Shown piece after piece: positions 55,778-64,000 of a stretch of DNA of 64,000 nt. How positions within the stretch are numbered: position 1 is the stretch's first letter; each line of letters begins with the position of its first letter. The position numbers and the translations under genes were made by a program. Origin of the DNA: Ideonella sp. (GTDB lineage: Bacteria > Pseudomonadota > Gammaproteobacteria > Burkholderiales > Burkholderiaceae_C); assembly GCA_015075165.1 (NCBI GenBank), contig JABTUY010000002.1, forward strand, positions 496,001-560,000, given 5' to 3'. Under the pieces are notes generated by a model that was not told the DNA's origin, searched no databases, and saw only the letters and a list, made by a program, of their open reading frames with translations.

Positions 55778-57640
55778 ATGAGCGCGCCACCGCCCGAGTA
55801 CCGGGTCTCCGATGACCCCACGCTGCCGCAGCCCGCGCGGCGCAGCGGCAATGCGCTGCCCGACGGCACGCGGCTGGCCGAGTTCGAGACCGTCGGGGTG
55901 ATCGGCGAGGGCGGCTTCGGCATCGTCTACCTCGCGCGCGATCACACGCTGCGCCGCCAGGTCGCAGTGAAGGAGTACATGCCGTGGTCGCTGGCCTCAC
56001 GCGGCGACGGCGGCCGCGTGACGCCGCGCTCGGAGAAGGCCGCCGAGACCTTCGCACTCGGCCTGCGCAGCTTCATCAACGAGGCGCAACTGCTGGCCAG
56101 CTTCGATCACCCGTCGCTGGTGAAGGTGCACCGCTTCTGGGAGGACAACGGCACCGCCTACATGGCGATGCCGTTCTACCAGGGCATCACGCTCAAGCGC
56201 GCGCTGGCTCGGCTCGAGGCACCGCCCGAGGAGGGTTGGCTGCGGCAGCAGCTCGGCCAGTTGCTCGACGCGCTCGAGGTGATGCACGAGGTGCATTGCT
56301 TCCACCGCGACATCGCGCCCGACAACATCCTGCTGCTCGACGATGGCGTGCCGTTGCTGCTCGATTTCGGCGCCGCGCGGCGCGTGATCGGCGATGCCAC
56401 GCAGGCACTCACGGCGTTCCTGAAACCCGGCTATGCGCCGGTGGAGCAGTACGCCGAGATGCCGCAGATGAAACAGGGCCCGTGGACCGACCTCTACGCG
56501 CTCGGCGCCGTGGTGCACTATGCGATCACCGGCCACACGCCGCCGGAATCGGTGGCGCGCTTGGTCACCGAGACGATGCGACCGCTGGCGCAGGTGGCCG
56601 CAGGGCGCTACGGCGAGCGCTTCCTGCGCGCGATCGACCATGCGCTGGCCGTGCAGCCCGCGCAGCGACCGCAGAGCGTGGCGGCGATGCGCGAGGAGCT
56701 CGGCCTCGGATCGCCGCGTACGCGGCAGCGCAAGCGCGGCGAGATCCCTACCGCGCCGGCACCGCTCGATTCGCGCCCGATCATGCTCGAATCGATGCTG
56801 CCGCCGCCGGCGGGTTCGCGCCGGCCGGATGCGATCGACCCCGATGCGACGGACGCCGATGCGACGCGGCCGCCCCCGGCCGCATCGGCTGCGGCGCGCG
56901 CGCCAACGCGAGCTGCACCGTGGGTCGGCGCCGCACTCGGGATCACCGCGCTCGCGGCGGCCGCGTGGTGGTGGTTCGGCGCGGCCCCGGCGTCCGATGC
57001 GGCCGTGCGCTCATCGGCGCCACCGGCACCACCGGCGACCGACCAAGCGGCAAGCTCCGTGGTCGCGCCGAACGCCGCTGCCACCGGCGGGCGCGCCGAT
57101 GGCGCCGCTGCGCGGTCGGGCGCGGTCGGCGCAACCGAAGCGGCGTCGCCGAAACTGCCGGCGCCCGACGATGCGCTGCCCGGCGTGGTCGATACGCCTT
57201 CGGTGTCGATCGCGCCGGCGTCCGCTGCTGCGGCAGCGGCCGCGTCGGCGAACGGTGCGACGGCCGGGCCTGCGACCGGGCCTGCGACCGGGCCTGCGAC
57301 CGGGCCTGCGACCGGGCCTGCGACCGGGCCTGCAACCGGGTCTGCGACCGGGCCTCCAACTGCGCCGGCGGCCGCCGCGCTGACGCCGGCGCCGGCGCCA
57401 GCGGCCGTGACCACCACGCCGACACCGCACCCGACAGCACCTGAACCCGACGTGACCGCCGACCGCAGCCCCGAAACGCCGCCTCGCCAAGCTGTCCGCA
57501 ATGCAGAGCCCGTGGCGAAGCCGACCCCTAAGTTGACGGCGCCGGACCCGCGTTGTGCGGAGATCATTGCCCGCGTGTCGCTGGGGGAAGCGCTGACAGC
57601 CGCCGAGCGCGCCCTGATGCAGAAGGAGTGCCGTCGATGA
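55778..57640 (+). CDS. Membrane serine/threonine protein kinase
   Basis: A 620-residue bacterial kinase. Gly-rich loop VIGEGGFGIVYLA (about 41-53), the Lys of VAVKEY (65), catalytic loop HRDIAPDN (176-183; the usual Lys after HRD is Ala, as in a common bacterial subgroup), DFG (196-198) and PGYAPVEQY (217-225). A Pro-rich juxtamembrane region leads to one membrane helix at about 382-400, then an Ala/Pro/Thr-rich extracytoplasmic part with seven GPAT-like repeats and a short conserved-looking end (CAEIIARVSLGEALTAAE). It overlaps the next lipoprotein gene by ATGA, suggesting a kinase-envelope sensor pair. Confidence 0.9.
   Translation: MSAPPPEYRVSDDPTLPQPARRSGNALPDGTRLAEFETVGVIGEGGFGIVYLARDHTLRRQVAVKEYMPWSLASRGDGGRVTPRSEKAAETFALGLRSFINEAQLLASFDHPSLVKVHRFWEDNGTAYMAMPFYQGITLKRALARLEAPPEEGWLRQQLGQLLDALEVMHEVHCFHRDIAPDNILLLDDGVPLLLDFGAARRVIGDATQALTAFLKPGYAPVEQYAEMPQMKQGPWTDLYALGAVVHYAITGHTPPESVARLVTETMRPLAQVAAGRYGERFLRAIDHALAVQPAQRPQSVAAMREELGLGSPRTRQRKRGEIPTAPAPLDSRPIMLESMLPPPAGSRRPDAIDPDATDADATRPPPAASAAARAPTRAAPWVGAALGITALAAAAWWWFGAAPASDAAVRSSAPPAPPATDQAASSVVAPNAAATGGRADGAAARSGAVGATEAASPKLPAPDDALPGVVDTPSVSIAPASAAAAAAASANGATAGPATGPATGPATGPATGPATGPATGSATGPPTAPAAAALTPAPAPAAVTTTPTPHPTAPEPDVTADRSPETPPRQAVRNAEPVAKPTPKLTAPDPRCAEIIARVSLGEALTAAERALMQKECRR
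57266..57349. repeat. 12-base tandem repeat in the kinase gene (GPAT repeats)
   Basis: Seven consecutive units of GGGCCTGCGACC (five perfect, two with single changes) encode Gly-Pro-Ala-Thr repeats in the periplasmic linker. Copy-number change keeps the frame and would only alter linker length. Confidence 0.9.
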
Positions 57641-58860
57641 ACAAGAACGCGATTGCACCGCGCTGGCTGAAAGGCCTTGCGATCGCCGCCACGCTGCTGA
57701 TGCTGGGCGGTGCCGGTTGCCAGGGCACCGGGCCCACCGTGGTGAGCGAGGAGTTGCCCTTCGAGCAGGCGGCGATCGCCGCCACCGACGGGCTGGTCGG
57801 GCAGACGCAGAAGCTGCCGGCCTTCCTGGCCAAGGTCGAGGCCAAGGTGGTCAAGCGTCCGGTGGTGGTCGACCCGATGCTCGATGCTGCCTCGGGCCAG
57901 CAAACCGGCGCCACGCGGCTGCTCGAGCAGCGCGTGATCGAGCGGCTGCGCGCGCAACACCCGCAGTTCGAGTTGCTGGCCTTCCAGGGCACGAACCTGC
58001 AGCGCGCGCAGTACCTGCTCACCGGCACGATGACGCGCGCCGGCCAGGGCAGCGGCGCACGCAAGCCGTTCAAGATCGACCTCGCGCTGGTCGAGATGGG
58101 CTCACGCAACATCGTCGCGCAGGCCAGCGTGCTGGCGCGCGACGACGCGCTCGACGCGCGGCCCACGCCGTACTACCAAGACAGCCCGATCCTGGTGAAG
58201 GACCAGGCGGTCGACGGCTACATCCGCACCGCACACACCGCGCCGGGTCAGCCGGCCGATCCGTACTACTTCGCGCGCATCGCCGCGGCCGCGGTGATCA
58301 ACGACGCCACCAACGCCTACAACGCCAGCCGCTACCAGGATGCGCTCGGCCTGTACAACCACGCGCTCGCCACGCCCAACGGCGAGCAACTGCGCGCCCT
58401 GAACGGCGTGTACCTGGCGAGCTGGAAGCTCGGCCGCGTGCAGGAGGCCGAGCAGGCGTTCGGCCGTGTCGTGGCGTACGGCCTGGCCACGCGCAACCTG
58501 GGCGTCAAGTTCCTGTTCAACCCTGGTTCGACCGACTTCTGGCCCGATCCGAAGATCAGCGGGCCGTATGCGCTGTGGTTGCGTCAGATCGCGCGCCAGG
58601 CGGCCGCGTCGAACGTCTGCATGGACGTGATCGGCCACACCAGCCACACCGGCTCGGAAGCGACCAACGACCGCCTCTCGCTGGCACGCGCGGTGGCGAT
58701 CAAGCAGAAGCTCGAGGCCGAGGCGGGCGAACTCGCCTCGCGCACGCGCGCCAGCGGCATGGGCTGGCGGCAGAACATCATCGGCACCGGCACCGACGAC
58801 GTGAGCGACGCGCTCGACCGCCGCGTGGAGTTCAAGATCGTCGATTGCCGCGCGAGTTGA
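57637..58860 (+). CDS. OmpA-like lipoprotein with TPR-like middle
   Basis: A 407-residue lipoprotein. The signal peptide ends with the lipobox LMLGGAGC (Cys near 28). A first domain (about 40-190) includes LLEQRVIERLRAQHPQFELL and a CsgG/FlgO-like feel; helices around 225-290 (YNASRYQDALGLYNHAL, VQEAEQAFGRVVAYGLA) look like TPR units. The C-terminal OmpA-like peptidoglycan-binding part has DVIGHTSHTGSEATNDRLSL followed by RRVEFKIV. Coupled to the kinase gene, it probably anchors in the outer membrane and may monitor the cell wall (inference). Confidence 0.85.
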   Translation: MNKNAIAPRWLKGLAIAATLLMLGGAGCQGTGPTVVSEELPFEQAAIAATDGLVGQTQKLPAFLAKVEAKVVKRPVVVDPMLDAASGQQTGATRLLEQRVIERLRAQHPQFELLAFQGTNLQRAQYLLTGTMTRAGQGSGARKPFKIDLALVEMGSRNIVAQASVLARDDALDARPTPYYQDSPILVKDQAVDGYIRTAHTAPGQPADPYYFARIAAAAVINDATNAYNASRYQDALGLYNHALATPNGEQLRALNGVYLASWKLGRVQEAEQAFGRVVAYGLATRNLGVKFLFNPGSTDFWPDPKISGPYALWLRQIARQAAASNVCMDVIGHTSHTGSEATNDRLSLARAVAIKQKLEAEAGELASRTRASGMGWRQNIIGTGTDDVSDALDRRVEFKIVDCRAS

Positions 58861-58896
58861 CGCCGGGCCGGGCGGCCTGGCCTCTCAGCTCCAGCG

Positions 58897-59020
58897 CCAT
58901 CGCGCGACCCGCGACGCACGAACCGGTGTAGCCGAGAGCGGCCGCGGATCCGGCTTCGCCGGGCCGCTGGCCGCGCCCCCTTGCAGGGGGAGGCGCCGCA
59001 GGCGCTTCGGGGGTGGTTCA
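58897..59020. repeat. Intergenic hairpin repeat, copy D
   Basis: Between the convergent lipoprotein and NADH dehydrogenase genes. Contains CGCGACCCGCGACGCACGAA, GATCCGGCTTCGCCGG, a CCCCCTTGCAGGGGG palindrome, a GGCGCCGCAGGCGC stem and the GGGGGTGGTTCA end. Followed directly by copy E. The 304-base gap 58861-59164 consists almost only of these two copies. Confidence 0.8.
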
Positions 59021-59025
59021 TCTCA

Positions 59026-59164
59026 GTTGCTCCACCGCGCTTCGCGCGACCCGCGACGCATGAACCGGTCCGGTCGAGAGCCGCCGCGGAGCCGGCTTTA
59101 CCGGGCCGCTGGCGGCGCCCCCTTGCAGGGGGAAGCGCCGAAGGCGCAACGGGGGTGGTTCACT
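59026..59164. repeat. Intergenic hairpin repeat, copy E
   Basis: Tandem neighbour of copy D in the same orientation, with CGCGACCCGCGACGCATGAA, GCCGGCTTTACCGG, CCCCCTTGCAGGGGG, GCGCCGAAGGCGC and GGGGGTGGTTCA. It ends at the stop of the NADH dehydrogenase gene. In D and E the central palindrome differs from A and B (TTGCAG instead of CTCGAG) but still pairs. Confidence 0.8.
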
Positions 59165-60508
59165 TCAGTGCAGCTTCACCCGCGGCTCGGTGCGCCGCGT
59201 CAGCAGCCGCGAGGCGGTGCCGAGCGTGGTGCGCCACCAGCCATGCACCGCCAGCTCGTGCAGCTTGTAAAGCGACAGGTACATCGCGCGCGCGAACAAC
59301 CCTTCGACCCACAAGTTGCCGCCGACCAGGCCGCCCATCAAGTGGCCCACGGTGGAGTACTGGCCGAGCGAGACCAACGAGCCGAAATCCCGGTAGGCCC
59401 AGGGTTGCAGCGGCTCGCCGCGCAGCCGGCGCGGTAGTTGCCGCGCCAGGTGCGAGGCCTGCTGGTGCGCCGCCTGTGCGCGCGGCGGCACGGTGCCGTC
59501 GTGGCCGAGCCACGGCGCCGCGGCGCAGTCGCCGATCGCGAACACCGCGTCGTCGCGCGTGCTCTGCAGCGTCGGCCGCACCACGAGCTGGTGGATGCGG
59601 TTGGTCTCCAGCCCGCCGAGCTCCCTCATCCATGCGGGCGCCTTTACGCCGGCGGCCCACACGACAAGTTGCGCGGGCACGAACTCGCCGCCGGCGAGCT
59701 CGATGCCGTCGGCACGCACCGCGGCGACACGCGTGTCGCAGCGCAGCTCCACCCCCATGCCGCGCAACAGCTCGGTGGCCGCGGTGGCGATGCGCTCGGG
59801 CAGCGCCGGCAGGATGCGCGGCCCGGCCTCGATCAGGTGGATGCCGATGTCGCGTGCGGGGTCGATGCGATCGAGCCCGTAGCTCACCAGCAGCCGCAGC
59901 GCACGGCGCAGCTCGGCGGCCAGCTCGACCCCAGTGGCACCGGCGCCGACGATCGCCACCGTCACCCGCTGCGGCGCACCGGCGCTGGCCTGCACGTGCG
60001 CGCGCAGGCAGGCGTTGACCATGCGGGCATGGAAGCGCTCGGCCTCCTCCGGCGTCTCGAGCGCGATCGCGTGCTCGCGCACGCCGGGCGTGCCGAAGTC
60101 GTTGGTGTGGCTGCCGGTGGCGATCACCAGCGTGTCGTAGCCGCGCGTGTACGGCGGCGTCACCGGCACGCCCTGGTCGTCGAGCACCGGCGCCACCTGC
60201 ACCTCGCAGCGCTCGCGGTCGAGCCCGACCATGCGGCCGAGCCGGTAGCGAAAGCCGTTCCAGTGCGACTGCGCGAGGTAGTCGGCCGCATGGGCGTGGA
60301 TGTCGATGCTGCCGGCGGCGATCTCGTGCAGGTGCGGCTTCCAGAAGTGCGTGCGCGCGCGCTCGATCAGCGTCACGTGCGCCAGGCCGCGTCGGGCGAG
60401 ACGCCGGCCCAGCCGCGTGACCAGCTCGAGGCCGCCGGCACCGCCGCCGACCACCACGATGCGGTGCAGGCCGCTGGCTCCGTGTGGCGCGTTCGAGTTG
60501 CCGGGCAT
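59165..60508 (-). CDS. ndh: Type II NADH dehydrogenase (NDH-2)
   Basis: A 447-residue FAD/NAD(P) flavoprotein: HRIVVVGGGAGGLELVTRLG (FAD loop), YDTLVIATGSHTNDFG, NAD loop VAIVGAGATGVELAAELRRA and FAIGDCAAAPW. The Gln-rich AQAAHQQASHLARQL segment is at the NDH-2 quinone side, and the C-terminal MYLSLYKLHELAVHGWWRTT is the amphipathic membrane anchor. It moves electrons from NADH to quinone without pumping protons. It lies after the VWA gene (gap nine bases). Confidence 0.93.
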   Translation of the reverse strand: MPGNSNAPHGASGLHRIVVVGGGAGGLELVTRLGRRLARRGLAHVTLIERARTHFWKPHLHEIAAGSIDIHAHAADYLAQSHWNGFRYRLGRMVGLDRERCEVQVAPVLDDQGVPVTPPYTRGYDTLVIATGSHTNDFGTPGVREHAIALETPEEAERFHARMVNACLRAHVQASAGAPQRVTVAIVGAGATGVELAAELRRALRLLVSYGLDRIDPARDIGIHLIEAGPRILPALPERIATAATELLRGMGVELRCDTRVAAVRADGIELAGGEFVPAQLVVWAAGVKAPAWMRELGGLETNRIHQLVVRPTLQSTRDDAVFAIGDCAAAPWLGHDGTVPPRAQAAHQQASHLARQLPRRLRGEPLQPWAYRDFGSLVSLGQYSTVGHLMGGLVGGNLWVEGLFARAMYLSLYKLHELAVHGWWRTTLGTASRLLTRRTEPRVKLH

Positions 60509-60517
60509 CCGCCAGCG

Positions 60518-61552
60518 TCAGCCGACGCGGCCGAACCACCACAGGCTCAGGCCGGCCGCCACCGCGGCCAGCAGCGCGCCGAGCGCGGCGAACAGCGCGG
60601 TGATCTCGGTCTCGCGCTTCTCGACGACGAGCTTGCTGGTCAGGCTCTGGTAGACCTTCTTCAGGTCTTCGGAGGTGCCGGCGAAGAAGTATTCGCCACG
60701 CGTCAGCAGCGCCACCTGCTTCAGGGTTTCTTCGTCGAGGCGCACGCGCATGCTCCAGCCCTCGAAGCCGATGATCTCGCCTTCCTTCGTGCCCATGCCG
60801 ACGGTGTAGATGCGCACGCCGCGGTCGGCCGCGAGCTTGGCCATCTCGAGCGTGTCGGGCCCGGTGGTGCGCTGGCCGTCGGTGAGCAGGATGATCGCCG
60901 CCGAGTTGTACGAACCCGGCTCCACCGGCTTGAACGCCGGCTTGTCGGGCTTGTCGCCGAAGCCCGGCGGCATCGGCCGCGCACCGGTGATCTGCGACAG
61001 ATCGAACCCCGCGTCGGGGAACAGCGTGGCCAGCGACAGCACGATGCCCGAGCCGATCGCGGTGGCGCGCTGCAGCTGGAAGCGGTCGATTGCCGCCACC
61101 ACGTCATCGCGGCTCAGCGTCGGCGCCTGCACCACCGCCGCGGTGCCGGCGAACGACACCACACCGACACGCACCGACGCCGGCAACTCGCCGACGAAGC
61201 CCTTGGCGGCCTCCTGCGCAGCGACGATGCGGCTGGGCTTGATGTCGGTGGCGCGCATGCTGCCCGACACGTCCATCGCCAGGATGATGGTCTCCTGCTG
61301 CGAGGGGAGCTTCAGCACGGCCGTGGGCCGCGACACCGCCACCATCAGCACCAGCAGCGCCAGGCCGAGCAGCAGCGGCGGCACGTGGCGGCGCCAGCCC
61401 GGGCCCTTGCCGAGCGCCTGCTTGACCAGCGCGACGCTGGCAAAGCGCACCGTGTTCTTCTTGCGCCGGTGCAGCAGCCACAGGTACAGCAGCACCAGCA
61501 GCGGCGCCAGCACCGCGGCGGCCCACAGCGCCTCAGGCCACAGGAACTTCAT
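60518..61552 (-). CDS. VWA-domain membrane protein (BatA-like)
   Basis: A 344-residue protein: two N-terminal membrane helices (ALWAAAVLAPLLVLLYLWLL; LLLGLALLVLMVAVS), a von Willebrand A domain with intact metal site (LAMDVSGSMRATDIKPSR, D-x-S-x-S; SLATLFPDAG; ILLTDGQRTTGPD) and a C-terminal helix (ALLAAVAAGLSLWWFG). It belongs to the MoxR-DUF58-VWA (Bat-like) group linked to envelope stress and metal-chelatase-like chaperoning. Its start overlaps the DUF58 gene by 20 bases. Confidence 0.9.
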   Translation of the reverse strand: MKFLWPEALWAAAVLAPLLVLLYLWLLHRRKKNTVRFASVALVKQALGKGPGWRRHVPPLLLGLALLVLMVAVSRPTAVLKLPSQQETIILAMDVSGSMRATDIKPSRIVAAQEAAKGFVGELPASVRVGVVSFAGTAAVVQAPTLSRDDVVAAIDRFQLQRATAIGSGIVLSLATLFPDAGFDLSQITGARPMPPGFGDKPDKPAFKPVEPGSYNSAAIILLTDGQRTTGPDTLEMAKLAADRGVRIYTVGMGTKEGEIIGFEGWSMRVRLDEETLKQVALLTRGEYFFAGTSEDLKKVYQSLTSKLVVEKRETEITALFAALGALLAAVAAGLSLWWFGRVG

Positions 61553-62561
61553 CGTGTGCCTCCACCGCGTGATTCACCGGCGTTGCCGCGCTGCGCAGGT
61601 GCGCCGGCATGTGCGCGCCGCTGCGCTGACGCGCGCGCTGGCGGCGCAGCGCGACGAAGCGCAGCAGCGATTCGAACAGGTCGTCGTCGGTGGCGAGCTC
61701 GAGCGTGTCGACCTGCGCGCGGCCGAGCGCGGCGCGCAGCGCGGCCTCGTGCTGCGTGGCCAGCGCCGCGAAGCGCTCGCGGAACGCCGGGTCGTTGGTG
61801 TCGACGAACAGCTGCTCGCCGCTCTCGGCATCTTCGATCGTCACCAGGCCGACATCGGGCAGCTTGAGCTCCAGCGGGTCGTACAGCCGCACCGCCAGCA
61901 CCTCGTGCCGCCGCGCGAGGCGGCCGAGCGCGTCTTCCCAACCGGGCGCGCTGATGAAGTCGGACACCACGAAGATCATCGAGCGGCGCCGGATCAGCGT
62001 GTCGGCGCTCTTCAGCAGGTCGGCCAGAACGGTCTGTCGCGCCGGCGCGGCAGCGCCCTTGCGGCGCCGCGGTGCCGGCTGCGGTGCAGGACGCTGGCGC
62101 ATGCGCTGGATCAGCTCGAGCACATGGTTGCGGCCGGTGCGCGCCGGCAGCATGCCGTCGACCCGGTGGCTGTACAGCAGCGCGCCGACGCGGTTGCCGT
62201 GCCGCGTGAGCAATCGCGCCAGCACGGCGACGAAGCCCTCCGACACGGCGAGCTTGGTGCGATCGTTGGAGCCGAAGTCGATCGAGCCGGAGAGGTCGAG
62301 CAGGAACCACGCGCTCAGCTCGCGGTCTTCGGTGAACTGGCGCACGTGCGGTTCGTTCAGCCGGGCGGTGACGTTCCAGTCGATGTGGCGCACGTCGTCG
62401 CCGTGTTGGTAGACGCGCAGGTCGGCCAGATCGAGTCCGGCACCGCGCCACAGCGTGCGGTAGTCGCCCTGCAGCAAGCCGTCGAGGCGGCGGATCACCG
62501 TCCACTCCAGCTGGCGCAGCAACTGGTCGGGCGTGGCGACGGTGGCGGCGACTTGCGGCAT
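61533..62561 (-). CDS. DUF58 protein of the MoxR group
   Basis: A 342-residue protein with the DUF58 hallmark DLADLRVYQHGDDVRHIDWN, then TARLNEPHVRQFTEDRELSA and a degenerate VWA fold (FLLDLSGSIDFGS). The C-terminal 30 residues are basic. It probably works with the MoxR ATPase encoded ten bases upstream and with the VWA protein downstream. Precise function is not established for the family. Confidence 0.9.
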   Translation of the reverse strand: MPQVAATVATPDQLLRQLEWTVIRRLDGLLQGDYRTLWRGAGLDLADLRVYQHGDDVRHIDWNVTARLNEPHVRQFTEDRELSAWFLLDLSGSIDFGSNDRTKLAVSEGFVAVLARLLTRHGNRVGALLYSHRVDGMLPARTGRNHVLELIQRMRQRPAPQPAPRRRKGAAAPARQTVLADLLKSADTLIRRRSMIFVVSDFISAPGWEDALGRLARRHEVLAVRLYDPLELKLPDVGLVTIEDAESGEQLFVDTNDPAFRERFAALATQHEAALRAALGRAQVDTLELATDDDLFESLLRFVALRRQRARQRSGAHMPAHLRSAATPVNHAVEAHDEVPVA

Positions 62562-62571
62562 CGGCGAACCT

Positions 62572-63567
<996 letters not shown>

Positions 63568-63597
63568 GGGCGCCTTGGGTCGGAGTGGAAGGGGGCG

Positions 63598-64000
63598 TCA
63601 GAACGGCGGCAAGCCGGCGGCGGTGGCGGCGTTCTCGATCGGCACCGCGAAGCCGATGCCGATGAAGGTGCGCGCTTCGGTCGGGTTCATGATCGCGGTG
63701 ACGATGCCCACCACGTGGCCGTCCATCGTGACCAGCGGCCCGCCCGAGTTGCCGGGGTTGGCCGCGGCGTCGAACTGGATCAGGTTGGTCAGTACGCGTT
63801 TGCCCTCGGGTGAGCGGAACTCGCGCTTCAGCCCCGACACCACGCCTTGCGACACCGACGGCCCGATGCCGAACGGGTAGCCGACCGCGATCACCTCTTC
63901 GCCGGGGCGCAGGCCGCCGGTGGAGCGCATCGTCGCGGCTTCGAGTTCGTCGGGCCGCTGCTCAGCCTGCAGTACGGCAAGGTCGTTCTCGGGTTGCACG
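63598..64000 (-). CDS. Trypsin-like serine protease (HtrA-type), C-terminal part, cut by window edge
   Basis: The last 133 or so codons of a chymotrypsin-fold protease; the start lies beyond position 64000. ENDLAVLQAE contains the catalytic Asp, FDAAANPGNSGGPLVTMDGH the catalytic Ser (GNSGGP), and GIGFAVPIENAA the final strand of DegP/HtrA-type domains. It ends soon after the protease domain (AAGLPPF), so no PDZ domain follows. The catalytic His and any membrane anchor are outside the window. Confidence 0.85.
   Translation of the reverse strand, partial: VQPENDLAVLQAEQRPDELEAATMRSTGGLRPGEEVIAVGYPFGIGPSVSQGVVSGLKREFRSPEGKRVLTNLIQFDAAANPGNSGGPLVTMDGHVVGIVTAIMNPTEARTFIGIGFAVPIENAATAAGLPPF

Noticed and set aside
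57266-57349. CRISPR-like array
   Set aside because: Units are 12 bases, contiguous and in frame; there are no spacers and no cas genes.

Overview
The window is very GC-rich DNA (about 70% by eye), dense with genes and rich in acyl-CoA metabolism. Gene content (BoxR-controlled box genes for aerobic benzoate breakdown, two branched-chain-type ABC transporters, a TRAP transporter, NsrR/NnrS, a Cd/Zn-type MerR regulator) and codon use suggest a betaproteobacterium of the Burkholderiales, probably from the Rubrivivax/Leptothrix/Methylibium side. That assignment is inference; no rRNA or tRNA gene was seen.

Region 1 (1-12.6 kb, minus strand) reads as one long catabolic unit. In transcription order it holds an ABC permease/ATPase set (LivH, LivM, LivG, LivF types), a long-chain-type acyl-CoA synthetase, the periplasmic binding protein, a limonene-epoxide-hydrolase-fold enzyme, a second acyl-CoA ligase, a 1.8-kb graveyard of truncated genes (glyoxalase II, PaaI-type thioesterase, alpha/beta hydrolase, VapC toxin), and the two subunits of a biotin-dependent acyl-CoA carboxylase, the last cut by the window edge. 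Two copies of an intergenic hairpin repeat sit inside the transporter genes. An MDR oxidoreductase is divergent from it, then a TRAP transporter (dctPQM), then an intact IS630-family element directly upstream of dctP.

Region 2 (18-30.4 kb) is an acyl-CoA side-chain degradation locus built around a divergent promoter. Leftward are a Cys-less thiolase-like protein, its DUF35 partner, a citrate-synthase-fold protein and a CoA ligase. Rightward are an acyl-CoA dehydrogenase, an enoyl-CoA hydratase, an amidohydrolase, a hotdog protein, a second crotonase, a second dehydrogenase, a TetR regulator and a zinc alcohol dehydrogenase. Several members have lost the textbook catalytic residues of their fold, so the locus may perform a retro-aldol-type pathway that is not standard beta-oxidation. 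This is the best candidate for undescribed chemistry.

Region 3 (30.5-40.4 kb) mixes a methyltransferase and an MDR reductase with a metal/oxyanion resistance island (MerR regulator with a clear 19-bp-spacer operator promoter, cation efflux protein, EamA transporter with a His-rich tail and an in-frame tandem repeat, GDCCVxC-like protein, chromate transporter), a decayed group II intron reverse transcriptase, and a nitric-oxide response block (nnrS, nsrR, DUF2249) with an NsrR-like operator.

Region 4 (40.4-55.7 kb) is an aromatic-acid block: a feruloyl-CoA-synthase-like ligase, a second branched-chain-type ABC transporter, a decayed alpha/beta hydrolase, benzoate-CoA ligase, the regulator BoxR, and boxC-boxB-boxA. 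Three TGCA-N6-TGCA(-like) sites are seen; two of them overlap the -10 boxes of well-formed promoters for boxR and boxCBA, giving a readable model of benzoyl-CoA-controlled repression. boxD is not in the window.

Region 5 (55.7-64 kb) holds a membrane Ser/Thr kinase and an OmpA-type lipoprotein, two more hairpin-repeat copies, a type II NADH dehydrogenase, a MoxR-DUF58-VWA group and the end of an HtrA-like protease.
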